The notes beneath the pieces are model-generated. The model was not told the origin of the DNA. It worked only from the letters and a program-made list of their open reading frames with translations, and searched no databases. From assembly GCA_031213475.1 (NCBI GenBank), contig JARUPZ010000026.1, positions 6,493,785 through 6,557,784 on the forward strand: DNA of 64,000 bases. The letters are read 5' to 3'. Source of the stretch: Nereocystis luetkeana (taxonomy: Eukaryota; Sar; Phaeophyceae; Laminariales; Laminariaceae). Both the position numbers and the translations under genes were made by a program. Below are positions 24,003-35,239 of the stretch, in pieces; position 1 is the stretch's first letter; each line of letters starts with the position of its first letter.

Positions 24003-27000
24003 CTTAGATCACCACCCCTGAGCGTGCTCGGTTGGTGCATCCCTGGCCTCTCAGAGCTCCCACGTCCAAACCGCCTCCTTTCATTACTTGCCGGACCTTT
24101 CCAGCAGTTCTTTGTTTTCTCGGCCATTTCTTCCTTTTTTCTTCTTTCGTTTCGTGTGCGTGCGTGTTCTCCGAGCACGGCGTCGCGGGAGGACCCGGCA
24201 CCGTCGCGGGTGCCAGCGGGTGTGTGATTTGTTTCTTTTCTACTTTTCGACCGGGTGCAAGGTGCTCCAATCAGGCAGCTTTTTATTACTACTTGCCGGA
24301 CCTTTCCAGCAGTTCTTGGTTTTCTCCATTTCTCTTGGCACGTCCTTTCTTCCTTTTTTCGCCTTTCGTTTCGTGTGCGTGCGTGTACTCCGAGCACGGC
24401 ACGGCGGGAGAGCCCGGCGCCGTCGCGGGTGTCAGCGGGTGCTGGCGGGTAGAGGGGGGGCTGCAAGGAGCGCGGTCGCCGCTTTCGAGCCTAGGCGTCG
24501 CGAGTGCCTCGAGACACGAGGGATGCAAGAACGGGCTTTGTCTGGCTTCGATTTATGATTGTTGATAGAGTATGTACGAGTTTATAAAGGTCGTTCAGGA
24601 CCTCAAGATACTATTCAAGCGGTGCTTATTTTTGCGACCACGCTGAAGTTGAAGGAAGGAGGTGTGCAGTTCGAACACCAACGTTACCGAGCTGGCGAAC
24701 GACGGCCACGGTGAGCACCGGGCTTCACGCGAGGCGGGCGACGGGGCTGATTGTGGCAGAGAGTGATATAAGCTTTACCCGGACCGAATCGGTAGCGAGG
24801 TGGTCGCGAGAGGGGCGGGCGGCGTACGAGGCTGAGAGAGAAGCTCTTCTGTGCGTTTTTTTTCTTTTCTTCTTTTTGACCGGGTGCAAGGTGTTCCAAT
24901 CAGGCAGAAAATTATTACACGAGAGGGGAAGGGGATTTTTGTTCCTTTCCGAGTTTTCGGTTTCATTTTCATTTTTTTTGCTGCTGTGCCGTGCTGTGCG
25001 TTCGCCTTCTTCCTACATACGAGTACAGACATAAGAGTATATCGAAAGAAGAAAATAAGTACAGACAGCAGTATCCTACCTGGGGTATGTACGTACGTAC
25101 GACATCCGCGACGCGAAGCGCATATGTGGCATTCGAGCTGGCGTCGGAGCTTGTTCCTGAAGCATGGCGGCGGGACTCTTGGCATTGTCAAGTCGCCGGT
25201 TTGCAATTACGACCTAAACTCAATCGTGGACCTCTGTCACTTTGCATAATTTGATGTACTTTTTTCCTTCCAGAGCGAGCGTAGCGGGCGGCGTAGGCCG
25301 CCCGCGGAGCGAAGCGCCTTGAAGAACTACATACTTAGATCACAACCCCTGAGCGTGCTCGGTTGGTGCATCCCTGGCCTCTCAGAGCTCCCACTTCCAA
25401 ACCGCCTCCTTTCATTACTTGCCGGACCTTTCCAGCAGTTCTTTGTTTTCTCGGTCATTTCTTTTTTTTTTCTTCTTTCGTTTCGTGTGCGTGCGTGTTC
25501 TCCGAGCACGGCATCGCGGGAGGACCCGGCACCGTCGCGGGTGCCAGCGGGTGCTGGCGGGTAGAGGGGGGGTTGCAAGGAGCGCGGTCGCCGCTTTCGT
25601 GCCTAGGCGTCGCGTGTGCCTCGAGACACGAGGGATGCATGAACGGGCTTTGTCTGGCTTCGATTTATGATTGCTGATAGAGTATGTACGAGTTTATAAA
25701 GGTCGTTCGGGAGGGCAAGATAATATTCAAGCGGTGGTTATTTTTGCGACCACGCTGAAGTTGAAAGAAGGAGGTGTGCAGTTTGAACACCAACGTTATC
25801 GAGCTGGCGAACGACGGCCACGGTGACCACCGGGCTTCACGCGGGGTGGGCGACGGGGCTGATTGTAGCAGAGAGTGATAAAAGCTTTACCCGGACCGAA
25901 TCGGTAGCGAGGTGGTCGCGAGAGGGGCGGGCGGCGTACGGCGGCGTACGAGGCTGAGAGAGAATGCGTTTTTTTATTTTCTTCTTTTTGACCGGGTGTA
26001 AGGTGTTCCAATCAGGCAGAAAAATATTACACGAGAGGGGACGGGGATTTTTGTTCCTTTCCGAGTTTTCGGTTTCATTTTCATTGTTTTTGCTGCTGTG
26101 CTGTGCTTTCGCTTTCTTCGTACATACGGTACATACATAGAGCATATCGAGAGAAGAAAATAAGTACAGACAGTAGTACCCTACCTGGGGTGTATGTACG
26201 TACGTACGACATCCGCGACGCGAAGCGTATATGTGGCATCCAAGCTGATGTCGGAGCTGTTTTTTCCTGAAGCATGACGGCGGAACTCTTAGCATTATCA
26301 AGTCGCCGGTTTGCCATTACGATCCTTGAAAACACTAAACTCAATCGTGGACCTCTGTTCGCTTCGCATAATTTCATGTACTTTATCCTTCCTGAGCGAG
26401 CGTAGCGGGTGGCGTAGGCCGCCCGCGGAGCGAGGGGGGGTTGCAAGGAGCGCGGTCGCCGCTTTCGTGCCTAGGCGTCGCGTGTGCCTCGAGACACGAG
26501 GGATGCATGAACGGGCTTTGTCTGGCTTTGATTTATGATTGCTGATAGATTATGTACGAGTTTATAAAGGTCGTTCGGGAGGGCAAGATAATATTCAAGC
26601 GGTGCTTATTTTTGCAACCACGCTGAAGTTGAAAGAGGGAGGTGTGCAGTTTGAACACCAACGTTATCGAGCTGGCGAACGACGGCCACGGTGACCACCG
26701 GGCTTCACGCGGGGTGGGCGACGGGGCTGATTGTGGCAGAGAGTGATAACAGCTTTACCCGGACCGAATCGGTAGCGAGGTGGTCGCGAGAGGGGCGGGC
26801 GGCGTACGGCGGCGTACGAGGCTGAGAGAGAAGCTCTTCTGTGCGTTTTTTTTCTTTTCTTCTTTTCGACCGGGTGTAAGGTGTGTTCCATTCAGGCAGA
26901 AATATATTACACGAGAAGGTGCGGGGATTTTTGTTCCTTTCCGAGTTTTCGGTTTCATTTTCATCGTTTTTGCTGCTGTGCCGTGCTTTCGCTTTCTTCG

Positions 27001-27324
27001 TACAGACAGTACAGACATAAAGCATATCGAGAGAAGAAAATAAGTACAGACAGTAGTACCCTACCTGGGGTGTATGTACGTACGTACGACATCCGCGACG
27101 CGAAGCGTATAATATGTGGCATCCAAGCTGATGTCGGAGCTGTTTTTTCCTGAAGCATGGCGGCGGGACTCTTGGCATTATCAAGTCGCCGGTTTGCAAT
27201 TACGATCCTTGAAAAAACTAAACTCAATCGTGGACCTCTGTTCGCTTCGCATAATTTCATGTACTTTTTTCCTTCCTGAGCGAGCGTAGCGGGCGGCGTA
27301 GGCCGCCCGCGGAGCGAAGCGCCT
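24003..27324. repeat. Tandem array of three related non-coding units, about 0.87-1.3 kb each
   Basis: Units run 24003-25318, 25319-26431 and 26432-27324. Shared landmarks in order are: CTTAGATCAC...CTGAGCGTGCTCGGTTGG (24010 and 25338, lost from unit 3), GCAAGGAGCGCGGTCGCCGC (24463, 25573, 26442), TTTACCCGGACCGAATCGG (three times), and CCTACCTGGGGTRTGTACG (three times). The end is a GC-rich hairpin (GCGGGCGGC-GTAG-GCCGCCCGC) followed by GGAGCGAAGCGCCTT. Unit 1 has an extra internal duplication of about 200 bp (24080-24230 against 24290-24440). Short open frames on both strands repeat with the unit but share no protein-like features, so I read the array as non-coding. Confidence 0.85.
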
Positions 27325-27325
27325 T

Positions 27326-27760
27326 GTACATACATACATACATACATACATACATACATACATACATACATACATACATACATACATGCATGCATACAGA
27401 CATACATAAATACATACCAGGTACATACATACATACATACATACATACATACATACATACATACATACATACATACCAGGTACATACATACATACATACA
27501 TACATAAATGCATCCATCCATCGATCCATCCATCGATCCATCCATCCATCCATACATACATACATACATACTCCGTACATCATACATACATCATACATAC
27601 ATCATACATACATACATACATACATACATACATACATACATACATACATACATACATACATACATACATACATGCATACGTGCATACATACATACAGACA
27701 TACATACACATATGCACTTACATACATGCATACCTGGTACAACATATACACATGCAGGAA
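27326..27760 (+). repeat. Long (CATA)n microsatellite at the right edge of the tandem array
   Basis: Nearly pure CATA units are interrupted by CATC units near 27510-27550 and by three TACCAGGTA/TACCTGGTA palindromes (27415, 27475, 27733). Both strands stay open in all frames, giving spurious Thr-Tyr-Ile-His or Cys-Met-Tyr-Val proteins. Confidence 0.95.
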
Positions 27761-30700
27761 TACAGGGGGGCTTCGCCGCGGCGGGCGTCGCGGCGGGCGG
27801 CTGCTCCGCGCATGTTGGTAATGGCTAAACTCGTATATATATATTATATATATATATGTATATATACATACAAGGTTCCCCTCCGGGAAGTGCCTAGGGG
27901 AGTGGCGCAAGAGCGAACTATCGCTCGTATGAAATACCTGCACACCTGTTGAGAACTACTGTAACTGCATCCACACCCGTCATGTAAAGAACACACACAC
28001 ACATATTTGTGAGGACATATTACATAGCTGTATGTAGTGCTGTTAGTGAAATATAGTGTGCGATCATCTTAATTTACTACTTCATACAATGATATAAAAG
28101 AGGGTACCAGGTATGCCGGTAAGTGGATATTGATCCTGAACAGATGACTCGCGGCGATCATTTCGTTGCTTGCGGCGTAAATAAATGTAATTACAAAAAG
28201 TTGCGTGAGGTCGAGGTTGCGTTATACCTGGTATTATTACTTTGTGACCGGCTGATGAGTAAAATCCAGCACATACAAAATACTTCCATTCCCTAAAAAA
28301 ATATGTTTTTGGGCGTTCTGGAAAAAATATTCACCGACACAGAGTAGAAGATGCTCGAGAATAACTCGTTGTCCGAGTACTGAGAGTATTGAAGTACTGG
28401 AGGCCAATATATAGTGAGTACTGAGAAGGCCCAACCACTGAGAAGATACCGAGCGTATGAGCAGTACGGAAGCTCGAGAATACAGGCAAAAATATGTACT
28501 CGCAGTAGTAGTATTGAAACACGAAATACTTGGGAGTACAGAAAATATCGTGAGTGCAGAACCTCGAATCGATTCCCGGAGTAGTGCGAGCCCAAACGTA
28601 TCCGCAGAGACTTAGTGTCCTCAGTAGAGTAGCACTACTACAGAACCTCGAAATACTACCTGCGAGTACTCGCAGCAGTAGTATCTATCTGCTGCAGCAG
28701 TGAAAACCCGGAAAACACTGCGAGTGCATGAAGTAGTACCTACAGTATTTTCTCGAACATACTTTGATTTACAGTATAGTCCGTGTTGGGAGCAACTAAA
28801 CTGTGAAAGGTTGAGGTGCATGAACGCACGCCAAGCGTATGCGCGCGCCCAAACTCCGTGGCATTGCGTGAAAACACTCAACTTGTAGACTAAGTGTATC
28901 ATACGCGTCAATAGCAGGTCAGAATAGCAAGGTGGATGTGGACAGCGGGTGTTTGGTAGATGCTTCTCAGGGGGGAGTGGTTGTTTTTCTGGTGGATCTG
29001 ATGGAGGGATGTTGGTTGTGGTAGTCGTCATGTCTGTGCATCAAATCAGTTTATTTTTAGTTATTTATTTTATCCTCCGACGGGTTGGTAAAAATAAAGC
29101 TGAAGCTCACCACACTTCCACGTTACCGTGTCGTGTGTCAATGTAACCTATAGCTCCCGTTGCAACATCATCAGGATAGGCTGCTGTTACTACTACTACT
29201 ACTGGTTTATTTGTCGTATGATAATGCCGCGCTTTTGTTCTGGAGAGTTTTTTATTACAATACTACAGTTACTGTAGCAGCAGTAGTCTTTTATAGAGCA
29301 AAACTACACATTGTCGGATGGCAAGCATAATCCGAGGTTTTCTTCTTTCGGGAAAGTTATGAGTGATCCATGTTGAAGATCATGCTGCACATTGTCGGAT
29401 GGCCGAATAAATGATACTATTAATAATGTACTGGTGGAAATTTGAAGAAAAAAAAAGAGCAAGGATCGTCCGAGTCGAACCTCGGCATAGCAGTGACGAA
29501 AAAAATATATTTATCAAGCGCAGTTTGACATCGATCATACGCTACATTCAGCAGTACTCACACACTGACACGTTGTGTTTTTCACGCAATCTAAAACATA
29601 TCGCAGGATAGCTATAGTACAGGTATAGCTGCATGTATATATGTACAGAAGTACTGCTTTAAAATGCCATGTAATGTGATATATGATACGACAGCATAAG
29701 TTACACGTACCTCTACGAAGGAACGTGTATTGGTGCTCTTTCGGCTGGCTCTAGGATCGGTCGGCAGGGTAGGGCACACAGCAGTCCGTAACTTGGAGTA
29801 TTTTTTGCGAATGCTGCTGTACGCGATGCTGTAGGAATGATATGCTGCGATCCGGGGATGATCGGTACGGAGTAAAAAAGGCCGGTCACACACTGCATGC
29901 ATCAGGTACGTACGTGCATAGGCCAATACACCGACGACAGCAACAAACACCACTGCTTACTGTAGTACTGAGAGTACAGCGCGGATCTGCCACATGTGCA
30001 GAGTACGCTACCTGCTGCTATTGGCGCACTGTGTCGAGCACGGCTGGAGCAGTGACAGTGCTGGATCACACACAGCAATACGTAGAAGAAGAAGCAGAGA
30101 GAGAGGTGTATTGTTGCGGGATGATCGATCTCGGGTCAGAAAAAAGCAGATAGCCACAGCAATACAGCAGCATGTAGACCTGCCACACGTGCCCGTGACT
30201 GACCACTGTGCTGCTGCTGCTGGAAGGCAAGGTTGCAGTGCTATATGCAGCTGGGGTTAACCACGCTCTCTGCTCTGCTGCTGTAGTGGGCTGTCTGTTG
30301 TCTGGGATGTGTGTTGTGTTCAGACGCAAAAAAACGTACCGGTAGGTACTACGAGTACATGAAAGACAAAAAAAATGTCGACATTTCAGAGGTACGTACG
30401 CACAAAAAAGGCCTCTCGTACTGAAACCAGGGAAATCGCCTTATCCACTCCCGCCGGAAAAAAAACTTTGAGCGCCCGCCACGCGCTCCAGAGTGCACGG
30501 ATCGCGCCGGGACCTAGACCAATGTGTCCGGTCGGGCTTCCCGTGTCCGAGCACTTGGTGTTTTGCCGAAAAGCGCTCGTACCAAGAGAAAAGTTGGCAA
30601 AAGTACGAAAAATTGACAAACATACGTATACACATATATGTACTGTCCTGCCGACGACGCCACTTGTTAAGATCAGCAGGCGGGACACTTTCTATCCCTG

Positions 30701-31240
30701 GACAGGTTTGTGTATCAAGTTCGTACTCGTTGGTACTCACGTGTGTTGGGTGCTTAGAGATAGAAGAAGAGCAACTTCATTCCTTTCGCGCACGCGGAGA
30801 CTGAGACCAAGCTCGTGCGTCCCTGGAAATCCCTGGTTTTCCACCTGAGCGTATACGCCTTCGAAGTACTACAAATACGATCCCAGTGCCTGAACCTAGG
30901 TAATTACCGGGCTTTCGCCCTCATTCAAGGCAGTATCATAATACCGGTCTACAACTCGAGGCTGTTAGTGCGACAGTACTGCCAAGGGGTGCATTATAAA
31001 AAACAACTTTGAGCGAAATGAAAGAAAACGTTTGAAACACTGGGAAAACGACCATTGTAATTCACCATCCGGCACAACAACATATAACTCGTTCGTGCAG
31101 CAACAATCAGCACTTTTTTTTCTCAACTGTCACGTACGAGACACTCGATGCCCCTATTGTCTACTTCGTGTGCAGATAGCCACAAGACAGTTGACCAGCA
31201 GTCGATCGAGCTAACCGACAGTGCGAAGCGCCGGCGATTA
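27761..31240. other. Unassigned DNA between the array and the CAG tract
   Basis: No gene is convincingly seen. Features are an AT dinucleotide run at about 27832-27872, many GAGTACTG/CAGTACTC-like words at 28340-28760, and ATTGTCGGATGGC motifs at about 29309 and 29393. An open frame of 157 codons at 30375-30848 is overlapped by open frames on the other strand and has no recognisable motif. Real short exons could be missed here. Confidence 0.5.
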
Positions 31241-31245
31241 CGTCG

Positions 31246-31719
31246 GTGCAGCAAACTCAGCAGCAGCAAGCAGCAGCAAGCAGCAGCATCACAGAGGACA
31301 GGTACGTATCGTACGAAACTACGCTGACAAGAGACCTCCGACAAGACGCCAAACAAATGTCAATTACGAGACGGTACTCGCACAGCTTCCGAAGCAGATG
31401 GATCCGTCTTTCAACTTTAAGATGCAGAGACACATCTCCGAGAGGGGGTGACTTGCAGAACAACCATGCTCACGGGGGTTAGGATAAAAAACGTATGGCA
31501 GACATAGCAAGAGCAGCAGCAGAACAGCACAGTAGTAGCACGTGCATAGTAGCAGCACCAGAGCAGCGCCAGAGCAGCGCCAGGAGCAGCCGCAGTAGCA
31601 CATCCTGCACGCCCGAGGCTGCCCCTGGCACATCAGTCAAGGAAGGGGAACTCGGTGGTGCACGAGGGGGAAAAACAGAAGACTATATATCAGACCGACC
31701 TACTCCGTGAGGCGGACTG

Positions 31720-31755
<36 letters not shown>

Positions 31756-31930
31756 CATCAACAGCCGAACAACACAGCAGCTGCACGAAGCAGTCGCAGC
31801 AGAGCAGCAGCAGCACAGCAGCAGCAGCAGCAGCAGCAGCACAGCAGCAGCAGCAGCACAGCAGCAGCAGCAGCAGCAGCAGGAGGAGCAGCAGCAGCAG
31901 GAGCAGCAGGAGGAGGAGCAGCAGCAGTAG
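31246..31930 (+). repeat. CAG/AGC trinucleotide-rich tract
   Basis: Interrupted (CAG)n dominates 31255-31300, 31505-31600 and especially 31720-31930. All frames read as Gln-, Ser- or Ala-rich runs. Such repeats can be coding in algae, but nothing non-repetitive here supports a gene. Complementary CTG-rich sequence occurs at 32680-32765. Confidence 0.9.
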
Positions 31931-32010
31931 CTGTTACAGCTGACCTCCTCTTGTGTGCCGCTATCGGCTCGGTCTCACCTCGATAGCCAGCTGTTGCCGT
32001 TCGTTGAGAG

Positions 32011-32330
32011 AGTCCTTATGGGGATTTCCTCCGTACCTCGCTCCTGAATCCTCTCTGGCCACAGGGTGGCCAGACGCCACGAGAGTTGAGTGGTGGTGTT
32101 GCTCAGCAAGTGCGACGCGTGATTAACAGACAGGCACGTGATAGGCAATACTCATGCACGGTGTGTGGACAGGATATGGTTTGACTTGTTTCTTTCGTTC
32201 TTTGGTGGGATTGACTAACCCCAGGTAGGGTCACAGAGCACCCGTATCGACCATTACAGCCGATACGGGGTTTCCATGACCCAGACAATGGCCTCCCCCG
32301 CCGGGGACGCTCCATTGTATACCTACATCG
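32011..32330 (+). repeat. Left terminal inverted repeat
   Basis: 320-bp arm mirrored at 34105-34424. Confidence 0.9.
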
Positions 32331-32402
32331 ATATGACAGCGAGCCATCCTACGGCTTTATCGCTGCCTTACACGATGCACCCTCCGTGCGTCACTGGTCA
32401 GG

Positions 32403-33096
32403 TCAGTCGACGTACATCACAGAATACCCTGTCGCCCACCTGGGCGACTCCTGGAGCCCGTAGCGCTGCAACACCCCCCCTGCCCGACGCATAACTATCA
32501 TCGGTGCACGGCGGGTCTCCCGGCCTCTACCCGGTAACAGCGTGGGCAACTCCTCCTCCACTTCCCCGACGAACCGGATGCCGCGTCCCTCCTTATCCGT
32601 TCGACGCTTAACGAGCCTCGGCCACGTACGGACATCCCCGATTCTCGTGACGCGGCTCCTACGCCTTCCGCTTCTCCTTCTGCCGGGTGCTGCTGCTGTT
32701 TCGGCTTCTGCGACGGCTGCTGTTGCTGCTGTTGCTTCCGTTGCTGTTGCTGCTGCTGATGATGACACAGTTGCTGCGCCTGATGCTGTTCCACCTCTTC
32801 CTCCTTCTTCTCCTGCTGGGCCGGCTGTTTGCGCTCCCTCCGCGGCGGCGGAGGCGGTGGCCCTGATTGCCCCCCCGTCCTGTGGGTTCCCGTTGCCGTG
32901 CTCGGTTGCTGCTACTACGGTTGCGGTCCTGCGTGGCGCTCCTGCTACGGCGGTGGTGGCTGCTACGGCGGTCACGACTGCGACTGCGGCTCCGTGCATC
33001 TAACTTGAAAAGGGTACGATGCTTTAGCACCCTATGCCGCCTATGTAACGGGGTACACACAAAACCTACCCGACCCCTGATCCGGCGTCCTCTCAT
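32403..33096 (-). pseudogene. Unrecognised Arg/Ser- and Ala-rich frames in the inverted-repeat element
   Basis: On the minus strand, 32659-33096 encodes a 145-residue frame with SRSRSRDRRSSHHRRSRS, like RS-type or nucleic-acid-binding basic domains, and a Ser/Asn-rich tail made by trinucleotide repeats. An overlapping frame at 32403-32999 (198 residues) is Ala/Thr-rich. The plus strand is also open at 32542-33003, so composition explains much of this. It lies downstream of the coding-like segment at 33248-33520 on the same strand and could be part of one element-encoded gene. No family is recognised. Confidence 0.25.
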
Positions 33097-33247
33097 AGAC
33101 GCTTGATAGCTCAGACCGGGCTGCTCGACGGAAGTGATTCGCTACGCCTCGGTCCAATGCTCGTGCGCCCGATTCGCGTGGATGCCTTCCCTTCCGCGTT
33201 TGCTGGCCACCTCCTTGATCAAGACCCAGATACCCCCCAGCGTCTGC

Positions 33248-33520
33248 TCACCCGAGGAACTCCTCTGAGTTGCCGCGTCGTGCCGCGCCCTTCTGGGGCT
33301 CTTTTCCCCCTGCTGTCTCTTGAGTATCCCCCTCAGCCTCCAGAACATCTGCTGCCTCTCCGCCACGAAATTGGACGAATTCGCGCCTCATGTGGTTCGG
33401 CCGCTCATGGAAGATCTTGAATTCACGCCTCATGTGCTCCGGCCGCTCATGGAAGATCTTGAGTTTGGCTGCCAATACCCCAACACCAGCTGTGCAATCG
33501 AGGATTTCGTCGACACTCAT
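33248..33520 (-). CDS. Hypothetical 90-residue protein with a duplicated 14-residue segment
   Basis: The minus-strand frame begins MSVDEILDC and includes KIFHERPEHMRREF followed directly by KIFHERPNHMRREF. At DNA level this is a perfect-length 42-bp tandem duplication (33379-33420 and 33421-33462), which keeps the frame. The N-terminal half looks helical and charged; the C-terminal half is Gly/Glu-rich. The stop falls at 33248, while a neighbouring frame continues with RQQMFWRLRGILKRQQ, so a frameshift or intron is possible. It sits inside the inverted-repeat element and may be its own gene. I do not recognise a family. Confidence 0.35.
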   Translation of the reverse strand: MSVDEILDCTAGVGVLAAKLKIFHERPEHMRREFKIFHERPNHMRREFVQFRGGEAADVLEAEGDTQETAGGKEPQKGAARRGNSEEFLG

Positions 33521-33589
33521 CTTTGCAAGCTCTGTGCGAAACTTCGCTCAGGAACGTTTGGTGCCCCCCTACTGTGGTCGTTTAAAGAT

Positions 33590-34104
33590 GCTGACGTTTG
33601 ACTCCAAGTAAGTAAGCCGTTTGAAGGTTCAGACGTTCACGCCACCCCCTCAAGTACTGACGTGACTCCGAGTAAGTAAGTCGTTTGAAGGCCCTGACAT
33701 TCACGCCACGTTTGAAGGTACTGACGTGACTCGGAGTAAGTAAGCCGTTTGAAGGCACTGACGTTCACGCCACGTTTGAAGGTACTGACGTGACTCCGAG
33801 TGAGCAAGTCGTTGGAAGGAACTGACGTTCACGCCACGTTTAAAGGTACTGACATGACTCCGAGTAAGTAAGTCATTTGAAGGCACTGCCGTTCACGCGA
33901 CGTTTGAAGGTACTGACATGCCTCCGAGTAAGTAAGTCGCTTGGAAGCACTGACGTTCACGCCACCTTCACTGACGTGCCTCGGAGTAAGTAAGTCGTTT
34001 GAAGGCACTGACGTTCACGCCACGTTTGAAGGTACTGGCGTGACTCCGAGTAAGTAAGTCGTTTGAAGGTACTGACGTGCACGCCACGTTTGAAGGTACT
34101 GACA
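33590..34104 (+). repeat. 64-bp dimeric minisatellite, eight units
   Basis: TTCACGCCAC recurs at 33636, 33700, 33764, 33828, 33892 and 33956 at exact 64-bp steps, then at 34014 after a 6-bp deletion, with a final unit at about 34078. Each unit is two related halves sharing GTTTGAAGG(T/C)ACTGACGT. One half continues GACTCCGAGTAAGTAAGT and the other TCACGCCAC. It abuts the right inverted repeat. Confidence 0.92.
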
Positions 34105-34424
34105 CGATGTAGGTATACAATGGAGTGTCCCCGGCGGGGGAGGCCATTGTCTGGGTCATGGAAACCCCGTATCGACTGTAATGGTCGATACGGGTGCTCT
34201 GTGGCCCTACCTGGGGCTAGTCAATCCCACCAAAGAACGAAAGAAACGAGTCAAACCATATCCTGTTCACACACCGTGCATGAGTATTGCCTATCACGTG
34301 CCTGTCTGTTATTCACGCGTCGCACTTGCTGAGCAATACCAACACTCAACTCTCGTGGCGTCTGGCCACCCTGTGGCCAGAGAGGATTCAGGAGCGAGGT
34401 ACGGAGGAAATCCCCATAAGGACT
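34105..34424 (-). repeat. Right terminal inverted repeat
   Basis: 320-bp arm, reverse complement of 32011-32330. Confidence 0.9.
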
Positions 34425-34461
34425 CGGTCTCGCCTCGATAGTCTGAAATCTCTATCAAAAT

Positions 34462-34644
34462 ATGAAAAAAAAGTACCCTACCTGGGGTATGTACGTACGC
34501 ACGGCATGTGACTCTTGTCGATGTCAAGTCGCCAATTTGCAACTACAACAATCATGAAAATATATATATAATCAATCATCGACCTTCTTTCTGTCCGCTT
34601 CGCGTAATTCGAAGTGTGTTTCCTTCCTGAGCGAAGCGCCTTTA
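34462..34644 (+). repeat. 3'-end fragment of the 24-27 kb array unit
   Basis: It begins at AAAAAAAGTACCCTACCTGGGG, then follows the array landmarks: GTATGTACGTACG, AAGTCGCC, TTTGCAA and CTTCGCGTAAT. It ends CCTGAGCGAAGCGCCTT, the same end as the array units, followed again by a (CATA)n tract. This is a dispersed fourth copy, truncated at its left side. Its (CATA)n junction matches that of unit 3. Confidence 0.8.
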
Positions 34645-35030
34645 CATACATACGTAAATACATACATACATACATACATACATACATACATACATACATA
34701 CATACATACATACACACATACACACATACATACATACATACATACATACATACATACATACATACATACATACATACATACATACATACATACATACATA
34801 CATACATACATACATACATACATACATACATACATACATACATACGTACATACATACATACATACATACATACATACATACATACATACATACATACATA
34901 CATACATACACACATACACACATACATACATACATACATACATACATACATACATACATACATACATACATACATACATACATACATACATACATACATA
35001 CATACATACATACATACATACATACATACA

Positions 35031-35062
<32 letters not shown>
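34645..35062 (+). repeat. Second long (CATA)n microsatellite
   Basis: About 400 bp of nearly pure CATA repeats with occasional CACA or CGTA variants. It directly follows the array-unit end GAGCGAAGCGCCTT. Confidence 0.97.
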
Positions 35063-35064
<2 letters not shown>

Positions 35065-35094
35065 CATATATATGCATATATAAATAAAAATACA

Positions 35095-35112
35095 TGTCAT
35101 GGTATTCATGAT
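35095..35112 (+). repeat. 18-bp match to the gypsy LTR 5' end
   Basis: TGTCATGGTATTCATGAT is identical to the first 18 bases of the 3' LTR at 53516. The upstream sequence does not match the bases before either LTR. It may be the stub of another LTR insertion. Confidence 0.5.
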
Positions 35113-35239
35113 ATACAAAACAAAAAATTTCATAAATTACGCACTCGTGCGATACATACATGACATATATATGGTACACGACATACATCAGTAAATAATA
35201 TACATGCATATACGTACATACATGCATGCATGTGAAGAT

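Larger units (their letters stand above)
32011..34424. mobile_element. Element with 320-bp terminal inverted repeats
   Basis: 32011-32330 and 34105-34424 are reverse complements of each other with few differences, running from AGTCCTTATGGGGATTTCC at the outside to TACCTACATCG at the inside. Both arms carry the hairpins CTGGCCAC/GTGGCCAG and CCCGTATCG/CGATACGGG. The 1.77-kb interior has a coding-like minus-strand segment and a 64-bp minisatellite. CGGTCTC(A/G)CCTCGATAG occurs in direct orientation near 31969 on the left and right after the arm on the right. It could be a footprint of duplication, though it is not flush on the left. I recognise no transposase, so class (foldback or non-autonomous DNA transposon) is open. 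Confidence 0.8.

Noticed and set aside
24032..24565. 177-codon frame in array unit 1 and matching frames in units 2 and 3
   Set aside because: The frame repeats because the DNA repeats. Lengths and frames differ among units and both strands are open, so there is no sign of protein-level constraint.
27257..27943. Long open frames on both strands in the (CATA)n tract
   Set aside because: A 4-bp repeat without stop words stays open in every frame. The proteins are pure Cys-Met-Tyr-Val or Thr-Tyr-Ile-His periodic sequence.
29460..29505. tRNA-like T-arm on the minus strand (GGTTCGACTCGG)
   Set aside because: The stem does not pair in the canonical 5+7+5 layout, and no D-arm, anticodon arm or acceptor stem could be placed.
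30375..30848. 157-codon plus frame
   Set aside because: Overlapping open frames on the other strand and no recognisable motif. I could not exclude a real exon but cannot support one.
31655..31943. Gln/Ser-rich frame over the CAG tract
   Set aside because: All three frames are open as poly-Gln, poly-Ser or poly-Ala; nothing outside the repeat supports a gene.
34478..35227. 249-codon minus-strand frame and its partners
   Set aside because: Same cause: the second (CATA)n microsatellite.
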